Assembly: GCA_030248225.1 (NCBI GenBank)
Contig: JASANE010025084.1
Span: 24,049-88,048 of the forward strand
Length of the DNA: 64,000 nucleotides
From: Trileptium ribeirensis
Taxonomy: Eukaryota > Nematoda > Enoplea > Enoplida > Thoracostomopsidae
Reading direction: 5' to 3'
The translations under genes and the position numbers were made by a program. Shown here piece by piece: positions 50,201 to 61,703 of the stretch (position 1 is the first letter of the stretch; each line of letters opens with the position of its first letter). The notes under the pieces were generated by a model. The model had not been told where the DNA came from, made no database searches, and was given only the letters and a program-made list of their open reading frames with translations.

Positions 50201-53200
50201 CCTGAATATGTCACGACTAATTTACAACTCTTAAGAATGTAGCTGTGAAATGGCACTCTGTTAGTTTTGACTATTTTCGTTCGTTATACAGAACTGTTTT
50301 AAGGTTGGTAATTTTCTATGTATCGAAGCGTAGTTTATGCAGACGATTTCTGCTTCGTGTTCAGGGCCATTAGACATATCTGAGAGTTTGATGTGCAGTT
50401 AGCAAGCGGATCCCAGAAGGCGAGTTTCTGAAATATTCTTATATGATCAAATGAACCCAAATGAATGCAATTTAAATTGATGCTGCAGTCTGACTACAGG
50501 CGAAAACAATGTTACAGCGTGCTTGCAACGCCGATTCGTAATCTTAATATATGCAAAAACAAAAGTAATCCTGCTCTTTGACTGCATAATAACAAGAGCG
50601 CAGGCAGGGCGCTTGAGAACGTGTGTGTCACCTATAATGTTACAGCACGATAAGGTTATATGCGCTGTGAGATGGTTTGACTGATTTCAGCGTTAATTGG
50701 TTGTATTGTAAGAGATGAATTCACTTTTTCGGTGTCCACAAACTGTTGTCCTGTAAACATTTTTTCTATATTTAACAGAAAAACTTTTTTAGGTGTTCAA
50801 ATTTTTGAACAATTAATAGTTATAGGTACAGACTATACCCGAAAGCTGGAGCCATGAAATAAGTAAGAAACTTGTTCCTTTTTCGTAAAGTGTGACATAT
50901 GCCATCAAAAATGTCCAGCTCATTTACAACGCGTACAACTTTAGTGTGACATATAAGTTTCAAGCTTAGTTTATCAACAACCGATCATCGAATCTTAATA
51001 CATGGTTTCGATTGATAGACCTCTAACGTTTACCACTGCTAATTGAAGAGAAACACAATGGTTTACTCGAAGTCACTGCATGTTATGACATAATTCCTAT
51101 TATTTTCGTCGTTACCCGTAGATAGCGCGGTGCGTTATTTGTACTGAAATGCAACTGACTACGATATAACTAATGCTATAATATTTTCAATAATTGTACC
51201 GATAGACACGTTCCCGGAAAGGCTAAACACAAAAATTATCTAGTCAAGTGTTTCGGGCAAAAAATTGTTATTTCGATTTCAGCATAAAACTCAAGTATAA
51301 ATTCATTTGCTTATTTTTTTCCTAACTGCCTTTGGGTTTTGCTGCACTATATACCAGAACGTGCACGATTTTTGTCTTAAACCAGAAACTTTAAAGAAAA
51401 GGAGGAAAACTTTTACAGTAGTTACGCCTTTACTACGTTTGGATATGTCCTGGCGTTTCTGAATCATATATTGCGGCTGTTAATATATGAATGTTTTTAT
51501 TATATAGCTAAAGGTGTGAATTTGGGTCACTTCTGTTATACTCAGAAGGCCTAAAATGTTCAATTTTGAAGGTACGGCAATTATTTGGGCACCATTCCAC
51601 TCAGCTCTGCGAAAATATTCATTCCGGACAACTTTAATTTTTGATTTTTCAAGTTACTAGCTAACCTCCCTCAGCATCGGAAAATTTCGGAAAATACATT
51701 TCAATAAATGTATAATGTTGCATATCATTCCAACAGTTTCGATGCGCTGAATCAAATGATGCAAAAATTAACTGAATGTGTTCACGAGTTAAGGATCCAC
51801 CGCCAACGGTGCCCATTTATGCAAAAGCTAAATCCTAAGCCTAAGCCTTAGCTTATGCCTAAGTCGTTAACCCATGAAATCATTCAGCTGTTATTCATAC
51901 CATTAAACTTACTCGCCAATTTGGTTCCAATGAAATATGAAATTATACATTACGGAGAGATTATTTTTCGAACATTTTATATACCAAAAGTTATTTTGGA
52001 TCCACGGTAACACAAAAACTCGAAAAACGTTGACGAAAATTTTATTTTCTGAACCAGCTCGCCCAGCTGAGTCAAACAGTGCCAAAAATATCTATTTCAA
52101 AATTGGTCATTTCCGAACTGGGGGTACAACTGAAAAGACCCCTGGATATCTTATTTTGTTTTCGTCACATTCGTCAGGCTGTAGCCTTGAGTTCGAGTTT
52201 TTTCAGACTGAGATTTTAATACAGTGTACTGAATGTTAGTATATGTATACGTTTGTATACTGAAATGTTAGTTTTGCATTGAAAACCGCTGAAGTCCGTT
52301 TACAAGTGGAAAATGGTGCACGGCAAACATCTTAAATTTGTTTCGTAACAATCAAAGCATAACTCAAATACTAATTCGAATACAACAGTAGTCTTTCTAT
52401 TGCCAAAGTCGTAAATTCTGAGCGTTGAATGTGTAATTTATAGCGACAATCACAGCTATATTGATCATCACTTTCCAAAATGAACCGACTATCAGCCATG
52501 TTGATTGAATAGCCGTGCATATATACCCGCTCATTACCTAATAAGCAATAAAAATTATATGATTTTATTTTTCTATTTAGGGACACACAATGTCAACCTA
52601 CATAATAAAAGGTTAATCATTATCATGTATTTTGCGTCACATGGGCATATTCAAACACCCGTTTTGACTCAATCCTGCATCACAAGTAATGATAATTCAG
52701 CATATCGTATGCAGAAATATTGAGTTTGAATTGCTCCACGAAGTGAAATAACACGCATATAGCTAGAGCGGCTACGGAAAATTGTTTTATTCGCATATTC
52801 CAGGTATCGTGGGTGCATGAAACACTCACTTTGGCACAATGCAGGCAACGTAAATAACCACAATAACACTATGTTTGCAGATACATAGATAATTATTCTA
52901 CAAAATAAGACCAAAGCTACCCACATATGAGCGGTTAATGAGTTATTTGCTGTTTTTTTTGTATTTCAGGTCTCAAAACCCATTTGACCCAACATTGCAG
53001 CTTAAATAAAGATAATAGCAGCACACCATCAGCAGACATATAGAGGAGCTACAAATTGAGACAAATAGCTCCCACATAGCTAAGTAGATAACGGATAACG
53101 TAGCAGACTCAACATGCAGCTCTTACTAGACATTGCTGAGCACCGGACCGGTCTGAAATAGAACCGTTGTACCAAATGTGTTCATTTCATAAAAGTCAGG

Positions 53201-56200
53201 TTCTTGTATCGGTTGATGCTACTAATTTCAGGAATACATATTTTACTATGTTTAAGCCGAAGCAGGAGTTCGGAGGTACTACTCTTAATGAGGCCTTGGA
53301 GCCCCTTCCCGTCCCTGAGGTCCTGTCTTCTCCCTGATGCTACCCCTGTCTCCCCTGAAGGCGCCGCAGGCCCTGAACCTTTAGGTGCTTTTTGCGCCGC
53401 CGAATACTACGCCCCGGCGACACCACGGCTACTCCGCCTGAGACGACCTACCCCCCACGGCCGATCTAGATTAAACCCCTGAGACCTCAAACTGAACAAA
53501 ACTTAACGTTGGAAAATAATTTTAAATTTGGCGTTCATATTTTAGGCAGGATACCTTGGTGGTTTTCGCTTCATCTTCTAGATCTTTTATTGTTAGTTAT
53601 TCTAAAGTAAAATCTTCACGGCAGTTGGGAATTGGATGATCTAGGCGCTTCTGCATGTATTAATATGATGTTGTTAATAGTTTTTTGTTGCAGAATTTTT
53701 ACATCCACACCTAAACACAACACTAATAAAGTTTCCCAATATTATATTCGCTACGCGTTCACATGGAATCAACACAACACTGTCTCCAAATAATTATCTG
53801 GTATCCAATTTAAGCATGACTAATCCAAACTCTGGTGAAAGTATTCGTGCGAGCGACTCCAATTTTGTTCAGCAGGGAGAATTTAAAATAACGTCAAGTG
53901 AACAACCCAAACGTGGAACTAAAAAATTGCGGAGAACTCTGATCGAAAGAAAAATTGATGATCTGATACAAGGTAATAGTGCGCATAAAACGAAACGAGT
54001 TCGCGGTGTTACTCAAGGCCTCAGCGGCATCCAAAAGCTAAACAATACACCCAAAACGAAACGAACGGTAAATGGGAGTCAATCCTCAGCTAAAACTGGC
54101 GTTATAGTTCAGAAACGTACCAGACCTCCAGAAATTTTTCGAAAAGATCATACGGAAAACATTATACATCAAACCATAAGTACATCCTCTAACATCGGTT
54201 GGAAATTCCTCAATAAATCAGACAATAGTAATAAACAAACAATCAGCATTTCTGCAAAAGCTTACGCAAGCGATGCAACAGGCAATCATGGTCCATATAT
54301 AATGAAGACCATGAAACACCAAGATCAAACAGTGACACAGTCACACATCGTAATTCCGCTCACAAATGATCTTCGTTTGATATGGACTGATTCGGAGCAC
54401 AAAATGAACAAAACAACGTTTGAAGAATCCGTTGCGTCCAAAACGCGCCGCATGACCGACAAACGTAGTAAAGGCAGAATAACTCCAAAAACAAAAATTA
54501 GCAGCGCTGCAACAAATCACGCAACAAAAAGTAGCACCGTCAAGATGGAATGTGCCAATAAAAACTGCTCGATGATCGATATTGTGCTCGGTAAACCATT
54601 CTACAACATTACATTTTCAAATTTTAGCATTTACATAGTTTTCCAAGACCGAAACATATCAGAAATTGATTTCAAAGAGCGACTACGCTACAATTTTTAT
54701 GAGCCAAACAATTTAACCGAAAGTACGACAAATGAAATTCAACAAATCAAACAAATTAATGCTTCTGTGTCTCCAACAATACCACCAATTGATAGGTTAT
54801 TCAAGAAAATTCAACAAAGCCGTTTAGCGTCGAAATCTGAGAAAGGCGGCCAAAATGAACGCGCGTTTAAAGACCTTTTCACATTTAACAGCTTAAGTAT
54901 GTATAAACTGAATAATAACTTTGGAATATTCCAAAATGGCTCCACCAATAGTACATTGCGAAATTTCACAGAGCAATTAGGAATTGCCGCTGAGAGCACG
55001 AAACGTTTGGGCGCTTCCGAAATACTCTTAACACGTCATTTAAACAACACAAAAGCAGTTTTGTCGTTTGATAGCGCTTGTAAGCTGGCAAAACATTCTG
55101 ATGAACGCAAGCTTCGCCGAACGCTTCGCAATTTTACTCTCCGTATGAGTCTTCGTTCTCTTACTAAACACGGAGAAGCGCCTATGTTTTACAAGAAAAC
55201 GTCAAAAACCAAGCGTCCACAAAATAACACTCGACGTAAACACACCATTTTTAAAATTCACAGCAAAAGGCGAAAAATTCGACGACACAACAGAAATTGG
55301 ACCACTATTAGTTACAGAGCTGACGGTTTGAAAGATTTCAACTGGCGCCTTGATAATTACAATCCGATTGCAAGAAATTTTAATACTCATCGGAAGGGCA
55401 CGGCAACGATCTGGAACAAAAAGTTCGGAAGCCTCTCTGAAAACAGCTATAGCACCACCAGCTCTTGGTATAAGGATACCACTAGGTTCTCCAACAACCA
55501 GCATACCAGGCATCTGAATACAAACGATGTCGAATTTATCAGCCAAATCCATGAATCAAAGTTGCATAAGTATAACAAAAATGACAACAGATTAAATATT
55601 AAAGTTCCAGCCGCACGACAAGGTAATCCGCTAAGAAAAGTTGGTGTTGGCTGGCTGCAAAACCTGCTCGATTATATTGAAAATAATGGCGAACGGTTCG
55701 AAAAATCCGGAAAGTACAATCAAACGTTGTCGCAAAATGTTCGAACATCTTTTTTAGATTTCGGTCCTCATTCTTTAGAACATCGCATAAGATCAAAGAA
55801 ACGCCGAAAACAGCGACGGCCGCCATTTATAACTCAGGCTCTATTCACTGATGAACTGGAAGAGAAGCCATCCTTATGTAGTTATAATTCCAGTTGCAAT
55901 GCAAAGCAAGGAAGTAGTGGCGGAACAATTTCGGATAAAACTAATTTAAATGTAGCAAACATCGTTAGCGTAACTAAATCTCCTGTTTCCGTTACACAAG
56001 GCGCACTAATCAAGAATCACTTGAAACAACACGAAAACCCTATAAAGAATATATATGATAATCCGAAAGAACCAGTAGTCACTGAAGTACAAGATATGTC
56101 GGAACGCCCGACAAAAAATCTCAATGTGTCAAATAAAATGACATCGTGGCAAATACGAAGCTTTACGAAAATACCCAACAGCTTGTCGACACAAATGTTA

Positions 56201-57328
56201 GCAAATGTTAGAACTATTAATCCTGTTAAAAGAGAGCATCCATACTCAAAAAGCCACACGCTGACATTTGTTACTGATACCTTAGCGAGAAGGAAAAATT
56301 CATATAAACAGCAGCGGCAAACCAAATATGTCTTGAGACATGTAGTATTGGATAAGACTTTTGTCAGAAATGTAACCAAAGTCTATGGTCCATATCTTCG
56401 TAGAGCAACAACAGCAACGGAAATCGGCGACGTGCAACTTCCAAATACACATAATACAACAAGTCCGAACTGGAAATGTCACAACCGCAGCGAAAAACCT
56501 GCTGTAGCTTCGCCACAGTGGCAATACGGTCGTAAAATAAAGAAATTCCGAAATACAAGTGCTGCATCTGTTGTCGAAATAGGTATAGCAAAATGCCACA
56601 GTTCCAGTGCAACCAGAGCAGCAGTGGGTAACGCTGTGAAGGGCACCGCCAACGGTACTAGCGTAGATTCGGTTGTAACTGGAATTGGAATATCAGACAG
56701 AAACATCAAGCTGATGCAAAATGTCACCATTATGACTCCAACCGATAAATTGCAACTTCAAGATAAATTGAAATTGACTCCAGCTTCTAGACGGCAAACA
56801 AGCATTGGTAAATCAGACAATAATTACGGTGTCACTAGAATGACAGGAAATCATCAGATTATCAACATTTTAACAACTGGATTACGACCTTGGCTTGATC
56901 TGCAGAGGCAGACGCAAAACGTAAGCCGTAGTCTACATACCACGTCTATGACCACGTCGCTAAGCGAAACATTAAAACAATATCCTACAAATGATAGCAA
57001 CTCTAGAACTTCCAGCAACCAGTCGGCGAGTGAAAACTACTCGCACAAAGAAGTTAACAAAGCACGGCTCAAGCTTTCGGCGCTAGAACAGGTGCTTCAT
57101 CAAAAATTTTCACAAATATCGCCAACAAAACTAGCCCAGTTACTTAGATATTCTTTTATAAGCACGACAACAGTAAAACCGCATCGTTTCAGTGCCAGTA
57201 GTATAAGCTCCAAGACACAACATGGCGTTATACACAACTATATCGATGGCTTCGAATTCGAAGGACGAATTTATAGCAATGTGCCATATGGAGATCAAAA
57301 CGAAAACATTAGTAGAGACATATCATAA
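44212..57328 (+). CDS. Large secreted basic Asn/Thr/Ser-rich protein, unknown family
   Basis: The model has three exons: 44212-44428, 48702-49175 and 53694-57328. All junctions are phase 1 with GT-AG ends, and the sum gives an uninterrupted frame of about 1441 residues. The start MNQVITISLSTIWSTLFVFL, then IPFTSC, is a typical signal peptide. The rest is rich in Asn, Thr, Ser, Lys and Arg, with many N-x-S/T sequons, about seven cysteines, and a very basic patch near residue 745 (SKRRKIRRHNRNW). A less repetitive block near residues 515-580 (ECANKNCSMIDIVLGKPFYN) might fold. There is no later membrane segment. I recognise no domain; an extracellular matrix, eggshell or secreted effector role is open. 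The final exon alone has 1211 open codons in AT-rich DNA, so coding is near certain. The exon 1-2 links are inferred, and further phase-1 exons in intron 2 cannot be excluded. Confidence 0.75.
44842..45360 (-). pseudogene. Possible decayed retrotransposon Gag ORF
   Basis: A 172-codon minus-strand frame without a proper ATG (it opens on TTG after a stop) lies in intron 1 of the 1441-residue gene. Its layout loosely recalls Gag of LTR retrotransposons: CRCDQAEFVLLLAPAHMDV, a Trp, then LKMFC and DKLNKYIYQLRSI, followed by a helical segment. No zinc knuckle, protease or polymerase follows. The call rests on pattern only. Confidence 0.3.
45770..48668 (+). repeat. Higher-order satellite in intron 1 of the secreted-protein gene
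   Basis: Three diverged ~122-bp monomers (landmark GCATAAAATTATTTCC at 45871, 45993 and 46116) are followed by about a dozen ~196-bp units (landmark ATCGTTGCATAAAATTATTT at 46306, 46501, 46697, 46895, 47092, 47286, 47482, 47681, 47877, 48073, 48269, 48465 and 48661). Each 196-bp unit is a full 122-bp monomer plus a ~74-bp shortened monomer lacking the GTAAACCATCACCTGCATCG tail. The unit is not a multiple of three, so the short ORFs (NNLSPRKKKRQ-type) shift frame every unit and are not coding. The array ends about 35 bases before the exon 2 acceptor. Confidence 0.93.
49895..50064. mobile_element. Small MITE, ~170 bp
   Basis: Terminal inverted repeats begin CTAATGTAAACC, then TTGATGACACGG and GTTTTC, and reappear inverted at the right end (CCGTGTCATCAA and GGTTTACATTAG). 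An inner pair (CTCATTTGGAG / CTCCCAAATGAG) makes the whole element foldable. A relative lies in calexcitin intron 5. Confidence 0.7.
51829..51865 (+). repeat. GCCTAA hexamer patch
   Basis: AATCCTAAGCCTAAGCCTTAG followed by ATGCCTAAG repeats the hexamer of 3043-3071. Downstream words (AAGTCG, CCATGAA, TTCCAATGA) are shared with that locus. Confidence 0.45.
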
Positions 57329-58424
57329 AAACGGAAGCTTCGTTGAATGGATATCTTGATTTGATTAGGAAGCTTGGGTTAACGTTATAGCTAGTTCACA
57401 ACTACAATCCTAAATTTATTATGTCAACGCTACACAATACCCAATGTACATGACGAAAACTTGTTTACAATTACAGCAAAGAAAGCACGTTTCTGAAGAC
57501 GTTAATTTGTTTTCTAATAGTTATAAACACAGCCACTAATGTAGTTGAATTAACTAAAATTCATTATACTTCCATACGTATTGAACATTCTTGATAATAC
57601 TGTGCTGTAGAAATATTCAAAGAAATAGCAAGAAACAGTTTACTAAGTTTGAATAGCTTAAGGATAACATATATAAGCCCAAAGCTCCCTGCGCCTCTGC
57701 GTTGACGATGAATTCTATACCACAGTAGCAGCAAGAGGTGACGATACTTTGCTGGTGAGTATGACAGACTTCAAGTTAAAGCAGTTGCAGCTTTTAAGTA
57801 TGTCAAGGTGCGTTTCAGCCTGCCCCTCTTGGAGTTCATGAGAGATACTTCATGTGTCCCCTCCTGTACTTCATTAGCGGACAAATGTCTGCTTTGTAGT
57901 TGAGGGAGAGACATTGTATTGTAGGGCATGTCCGTCCAAAATTGCAAGCGGCATAACATGACATAAAATACAGGAAATCATTTGTTCCTTTCTCCCCATG
58001 AAGTGTTTGGACATTTTGTATATTAGCTGCAGTATGATATAGCGTGTCATTTCTGCAGGGCTATGGGTTTAATACAAAATTGTTGTATTTTTCTTCACTC
58101 AGTACACTAAAGCCCAATGGTAATTGGGAATACAAGTAATGTATATGAATAACATAATATATACTACATGCAACACACAGTACATAAAACGGAATATGCC
58201 GATTTAAATTTCTTTAAGTTGGTAATCAAGCTGGAATTTGTGTGGATGGTACAACATCGATATACCAATATGATTTACACTGGTCTAACCAGTTCTAATC
58301 GTATAAATATATACGCTTGTAAAGGGATAAACGAAAAATATTATTCAGTAAATATTTGCAGTAGAGGTCAAATCATTAGCAACATTCTGGCAATACAAAT
58401 CTATTTCGCAAAGTTTTGATGAGC
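57329..58424. other. 3' flank of the secreted-protein gene
   Basis: No coding exon or repeat is clear. Short ORFs on both strands (57771-57959, 58168-58419) are unsupported. Confidence 0.4.
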
Positions 58425-58513
58425 AGTGTCACCCCGACTGTCTATACGGTAGGGCGCGACGACAGGGGGTCAAAAGTTCCAAACAGCTGGGACATTGTAA
58501 TGTGAACGCCGCA
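58425..58513 (-). repeat. Terminal repeat related to the element at 1-513
   Basis: Read on the minus strand, GGCGTTCACATTACAATGTCCC, then TTTGGAACTTTTGACCCCC and CCCTACCGTATAGACAGTC, parallels the first ~85 bases of the window. The other end of this copy was not found. Confidence 0.55.
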
Positions 58514-59764
58514 TTTAATAGTAATAATAATAATTTAACAATAATTGGCAAACAATAATTGGCGGGTTAACAATAATTGTTCTACTAGTCACGAAATGCG
58601 GTCGAAGTTTCTTTCTTGATTAATGCATAGTTTTATACCGCATTGTCGAGGCAGTTCAGATGGGGCTCAAGCTTATTCGATCAGTTCGTGAGTTAACGAC
58701 GTACGAGATTTCTCCTTTTTGCACGATTATCTGCGTTTATTAAATTGCTTTCTGAATCGGACAGCTATGTCCGCGCTCTGTATGTTTATCATAGTATATG
58801 AAAAAAACGCTATTGGTAGTCGCGTGTTACTTGTATGGGCCCAGCCATTTGCGATGCTTAAATCGCTTAAATAATAAAAGCAAAAAAGCCTAGTGCTGCA
58901 TTATCACAAATCGTGTACGCGTCCATAGGGGAAAATAGTGATATGTGCTTGTTCATGGTTTATACTATCGTGAACTGACTTGACAAAAGAACAACCTGGA
59001 TGTAGGTGTGACCCCTATTCGCGAACATTGTCGTAATAAATTGACAAGACACAATATAGACATGGTATTTAATCGATGGAGCCAACACCAAGAATGATCA
59101 GTTTCAAACATTTCTAACGCCATTTTATACGTTATAAAATGTTCTATCTGATATTGGTCCAACGTGTGCGAGCTAGATATATCGAACTGAATCCGACATA
59201 GAATGTTCGCACTGGCCACGTTAGCGAGGTGTGCACCGAAATCCTTTTGATATTCTTGATCTTTAATAAGAAATCACTGCTTTGCAACGACATTTATTTG
59301 GGATGTTATTCCAATAAACGAATTTATAATTATTATGTTAAGCTATCATCATCTTTATTATCTGCAGCTACTATTGAAATTCTTGGTTTCGAATTGTTCA
59401 ATTCAGATTACCAGGGAAAAATACTTTCGCACTTGATACAATATTCGTATCCGGCTGTTTCCCTGAACGGATTGCTGTTCATAAAGAGCGCTACATCAGT
59501 TTTTACTTGATTAAGAAAAACCCGTTCAGCGACAATCCAGCACAAACACTGTATCAAGTGTGAAATAACTTTTACCTGAAATTTAAAATAAAAAGTTCGA
59601 AATTAAGAACGCTACATAAGTACCTGAAGTGGACTCACGCATATATATTTTTTGAATGATAAAAAATCACAAAAGGTGAGGCTACAGTTTTTCTATTTTA
59701 AAACAGTTTATTCTGAAAATGAAAAATAACCAAATTATTGAATATGTTAATAAAAATAAAATCA
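58514..59764. other. Intergenic, nothing recognised
   Basis: The ORFs at 58965-59219 (minus) and 59229-59510 (plus) have no recognisable domain. No other feature is supported. Confidence 0.4.
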
Positions 59765-60068
59765 AGGGGTGTTGACACGTTCAAAGTTTTTTGCTCAAAC
59801 TTATATAAAACCTTGGTCAAGATTTGAAAGCATTTTTGCGATTTTGGTGAATTTAAACGTGTACACACAATTCAAACTTTTGCACCATATTACGTTAGCG
59901 AATCACGCACAATAAGCATTTTGAAAAATTTTAACTCAAAATCGGAGCTCTATTTCTGAATCATACTAATTTGCCATATTTTCATTACCACCTAGCGTAA
60001 TATTTAATCAACATTGGATCAAATTTTGAGCTCATATTTTAAGCAAAAGTTTGCACGTGTGAACGCAT
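59765..60068. mobile_element. MITE, diverged Harbinger-like relative of 3373-3726
   Basis: The left end AGGGGTGTTGACACGTTCAA then TTTTTTGCTCAAAC, and the right end AAGCAAAAGTTTGCACGTGT then GAACGCAT, match the inverted termini of the element at 3373-3726 with many substitutions. It lies just 3' of the Hint-domain gene. Confidence 0.6.
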
Positions 60069-60088
60069 ATTTACTCAAATAAAATCAC

Positions 60089-60132
60089 TTTATTCGAACA
60101 AAATTAGTTTAATGAAATAAGATCACTTTATT
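60089..60132 (-). promoter_or_regulatory. Candidate polyadenylation signals of the Hint gene
   Basis: On the minus strand AATAAA occurs at 60132-60127, overlapping the TAA stop, and again at 60094-60089. The 3' UTR would be very short and close to the MITE at 59765-60068. Confidence 0.4.
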
Positions 60133-61549
60133 AACCAAGATGTGTTACAAACGAACGTGCTTCAGCTAACGTCCTTATAAACCAAGGTATATCATACGAT
60201 TGTTCTGTATCTGAATTTGACCATAACTGTATACCAAACGCATTCTGAATAATTGAGATCGCTTTGAATACGGCCGCGTGAAACATATGTGAATTACTGC
60301 CGCCAAAATGAACATGTACTCCGCATACCACGTTATTTACAATAAGTGTGCCCGATTCGGTTATGGGACTATAGTAGCCGATTTTATAGATATTCTGAAC
60401 GTCAACGATACGATCAACCAACAATCGTTCAGATTTCTGAATTATAACACATTTACCACGGCGAGCCTCAAGTGCCTAAAATAAATTTCGGTTGCTTTAG
60501 GGGTATAAGAAATATAAAGTCAATATATAGTATTGGTCGATAAAGGTGCATGAACACCCGTCTTTTTGTGACTGTAACAATTTTTTTAAACTAAATAATA
60601 GGTTCTAATTATGTGCAAGCCAAAGAGTTGAAAACTGTAAATTCTAATAATATGAGATTTAGATTGGCAATGCTTAAGTCCAGAATCATATATGAATCAA
60701 AGTTCTCGGCTGCGGCAGCATGACATTAGCACTTGATGAACCCATGCGTTATAGGCCAAATTTTTAAACTATAAGTATAACAGGACATCAGAAAATGTGG
60801 ACAGACGTGAAATTCAAAATCTTAATTCTTAAAATTTAGAATTAACCCTGCGTGATGTCCAAATGCATCATATTTTATGCAAATTTTGTATTGTGCAATT
60901 CCAAAGAAGCTGTAAGGCGCAATATTAGACTGACAAAGCCATGATACGTTAGACGCAGTTTTTGCGAGCCCGGTAATTCAGCACCTGACGCATTACATTC
61001 CATGGTAATCTTCTCATGACATGGACTACCATAAATCCAAAAGTACACCATGGTTCTACGTTCTCTGACCATCTCGGCAACGGAGTTTTATGGTACAACT
61101 GCAATCAGCATTCAGTAGTGAAATTCAGCTACGAATAATGATTTTGGTCCAAAATTATGACATATACCCAGTTACATGCACATGACACTATCATACCAGT
61201 GGTTTGAACTGCACCATTCTATGTCGTAAAGATACCGATAATTACTCTGTGTGTATATCATGTGATTAATTGCAAAATCGTGTATAGGCGACATTATTTA
61301 CATCTCAACATACAACGTAAAATCACAACTGACTGGTCTCATGAATCGATTTATCCAAATATTGCCAGCTGCAAAATTGTTGAAGTCACACGGGACGATT
61401 GGCAAAAGATGACCCTTTGACATTGTAACGTTGTTCCCACTTGACGCAACAATGGTCACGAAGTGGGCCGACTTTGACGCTTCTCGATGTACAAACCACT
61501 TAACTGGTTCGTAGCTGTACGTTGCGAAAGTGTCAGAGTTTGTGCGAAC
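60131..61549 (-). CDS. Hedgehog-type Hint (Hog) domain protein, 3' exons only
   Basis: Two minus-strand exons join in phase 0: 61549-61334 (72 codons; acceptor TTTTATAG, donor GTCAGT) and 60475-60131 (114 codons plus stop; acceptor ATTTTAG). The first reads YSYEPVKWFVHRE...VTMSKGHLLPIV, the Hint core around the TxxH motif: His is kept and Thr is Ser. The second reads ARRGKCVII...LVDRIVDV...IGYYSPITESGTLIVNNVV, the usual Hint C-terminal strand pair. This domain performs intein-like autocleavage in Hedgehog and hog proteins. His replaces the Asp that is Asp303 in Drosophila Hedgehog, needed there for cholesterol transfer. As I recall, nematode hog proteins (warthog, groundhog) often have this His. 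The N-terminal Cys and the signalling part are absent and probably lie right of the window. Confidence 0.82.
60476..61333. other. Intron between the two Hint exons
   Basis: About 0.86 kb. A minus-strand open stretch (61072-60875) ending SQKLRLTYHGFV has a slight Hint-like look, and a second frame in the same DNA is open for about 50 codons after a CAG near 61098. Neither fits the phase-0 join. Treated as intron. Confidence 0.5.
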
Positions 61550-61703
61550 CTATAAAAGTGAAAATTCTTGGCTGCAAATATTAGTTTTTTGTAGCGGTAC
61601 AAATGTATTGTGGTTATTGATCTTGCTTTTAAATTGTCAGCATTACATATTGCAACTACCCTTTACCTAAATGAATATATTAATTTCTTCGTTTAGACAA
61701 AAT

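Larger units (their letters stand above)
49176..53693. other. Intron 2 of the secreted-protein gene
   Basis: This 4.5-kb intron holds a short MITE (49895-50064), a hexamer patch (51829-51865) and a GC-richer block at 53270-53480 (proline-rich if translated, no conserved frame seen). I identified no additional exon. Confidence 0.5.

Noticed and set aside
53204..53482. 92-codon Pro/Arg-rich ORF
   Set aside because: It reflects a GC-rich patch inside intron 2; skipping it keeps the exon phase intact and no domain is visible.
54811..56730. Minus-strand ORFs of 62-120 codons
   Set aside because: They are antisense shadows of the long plus-strand exon at 53694-57328.
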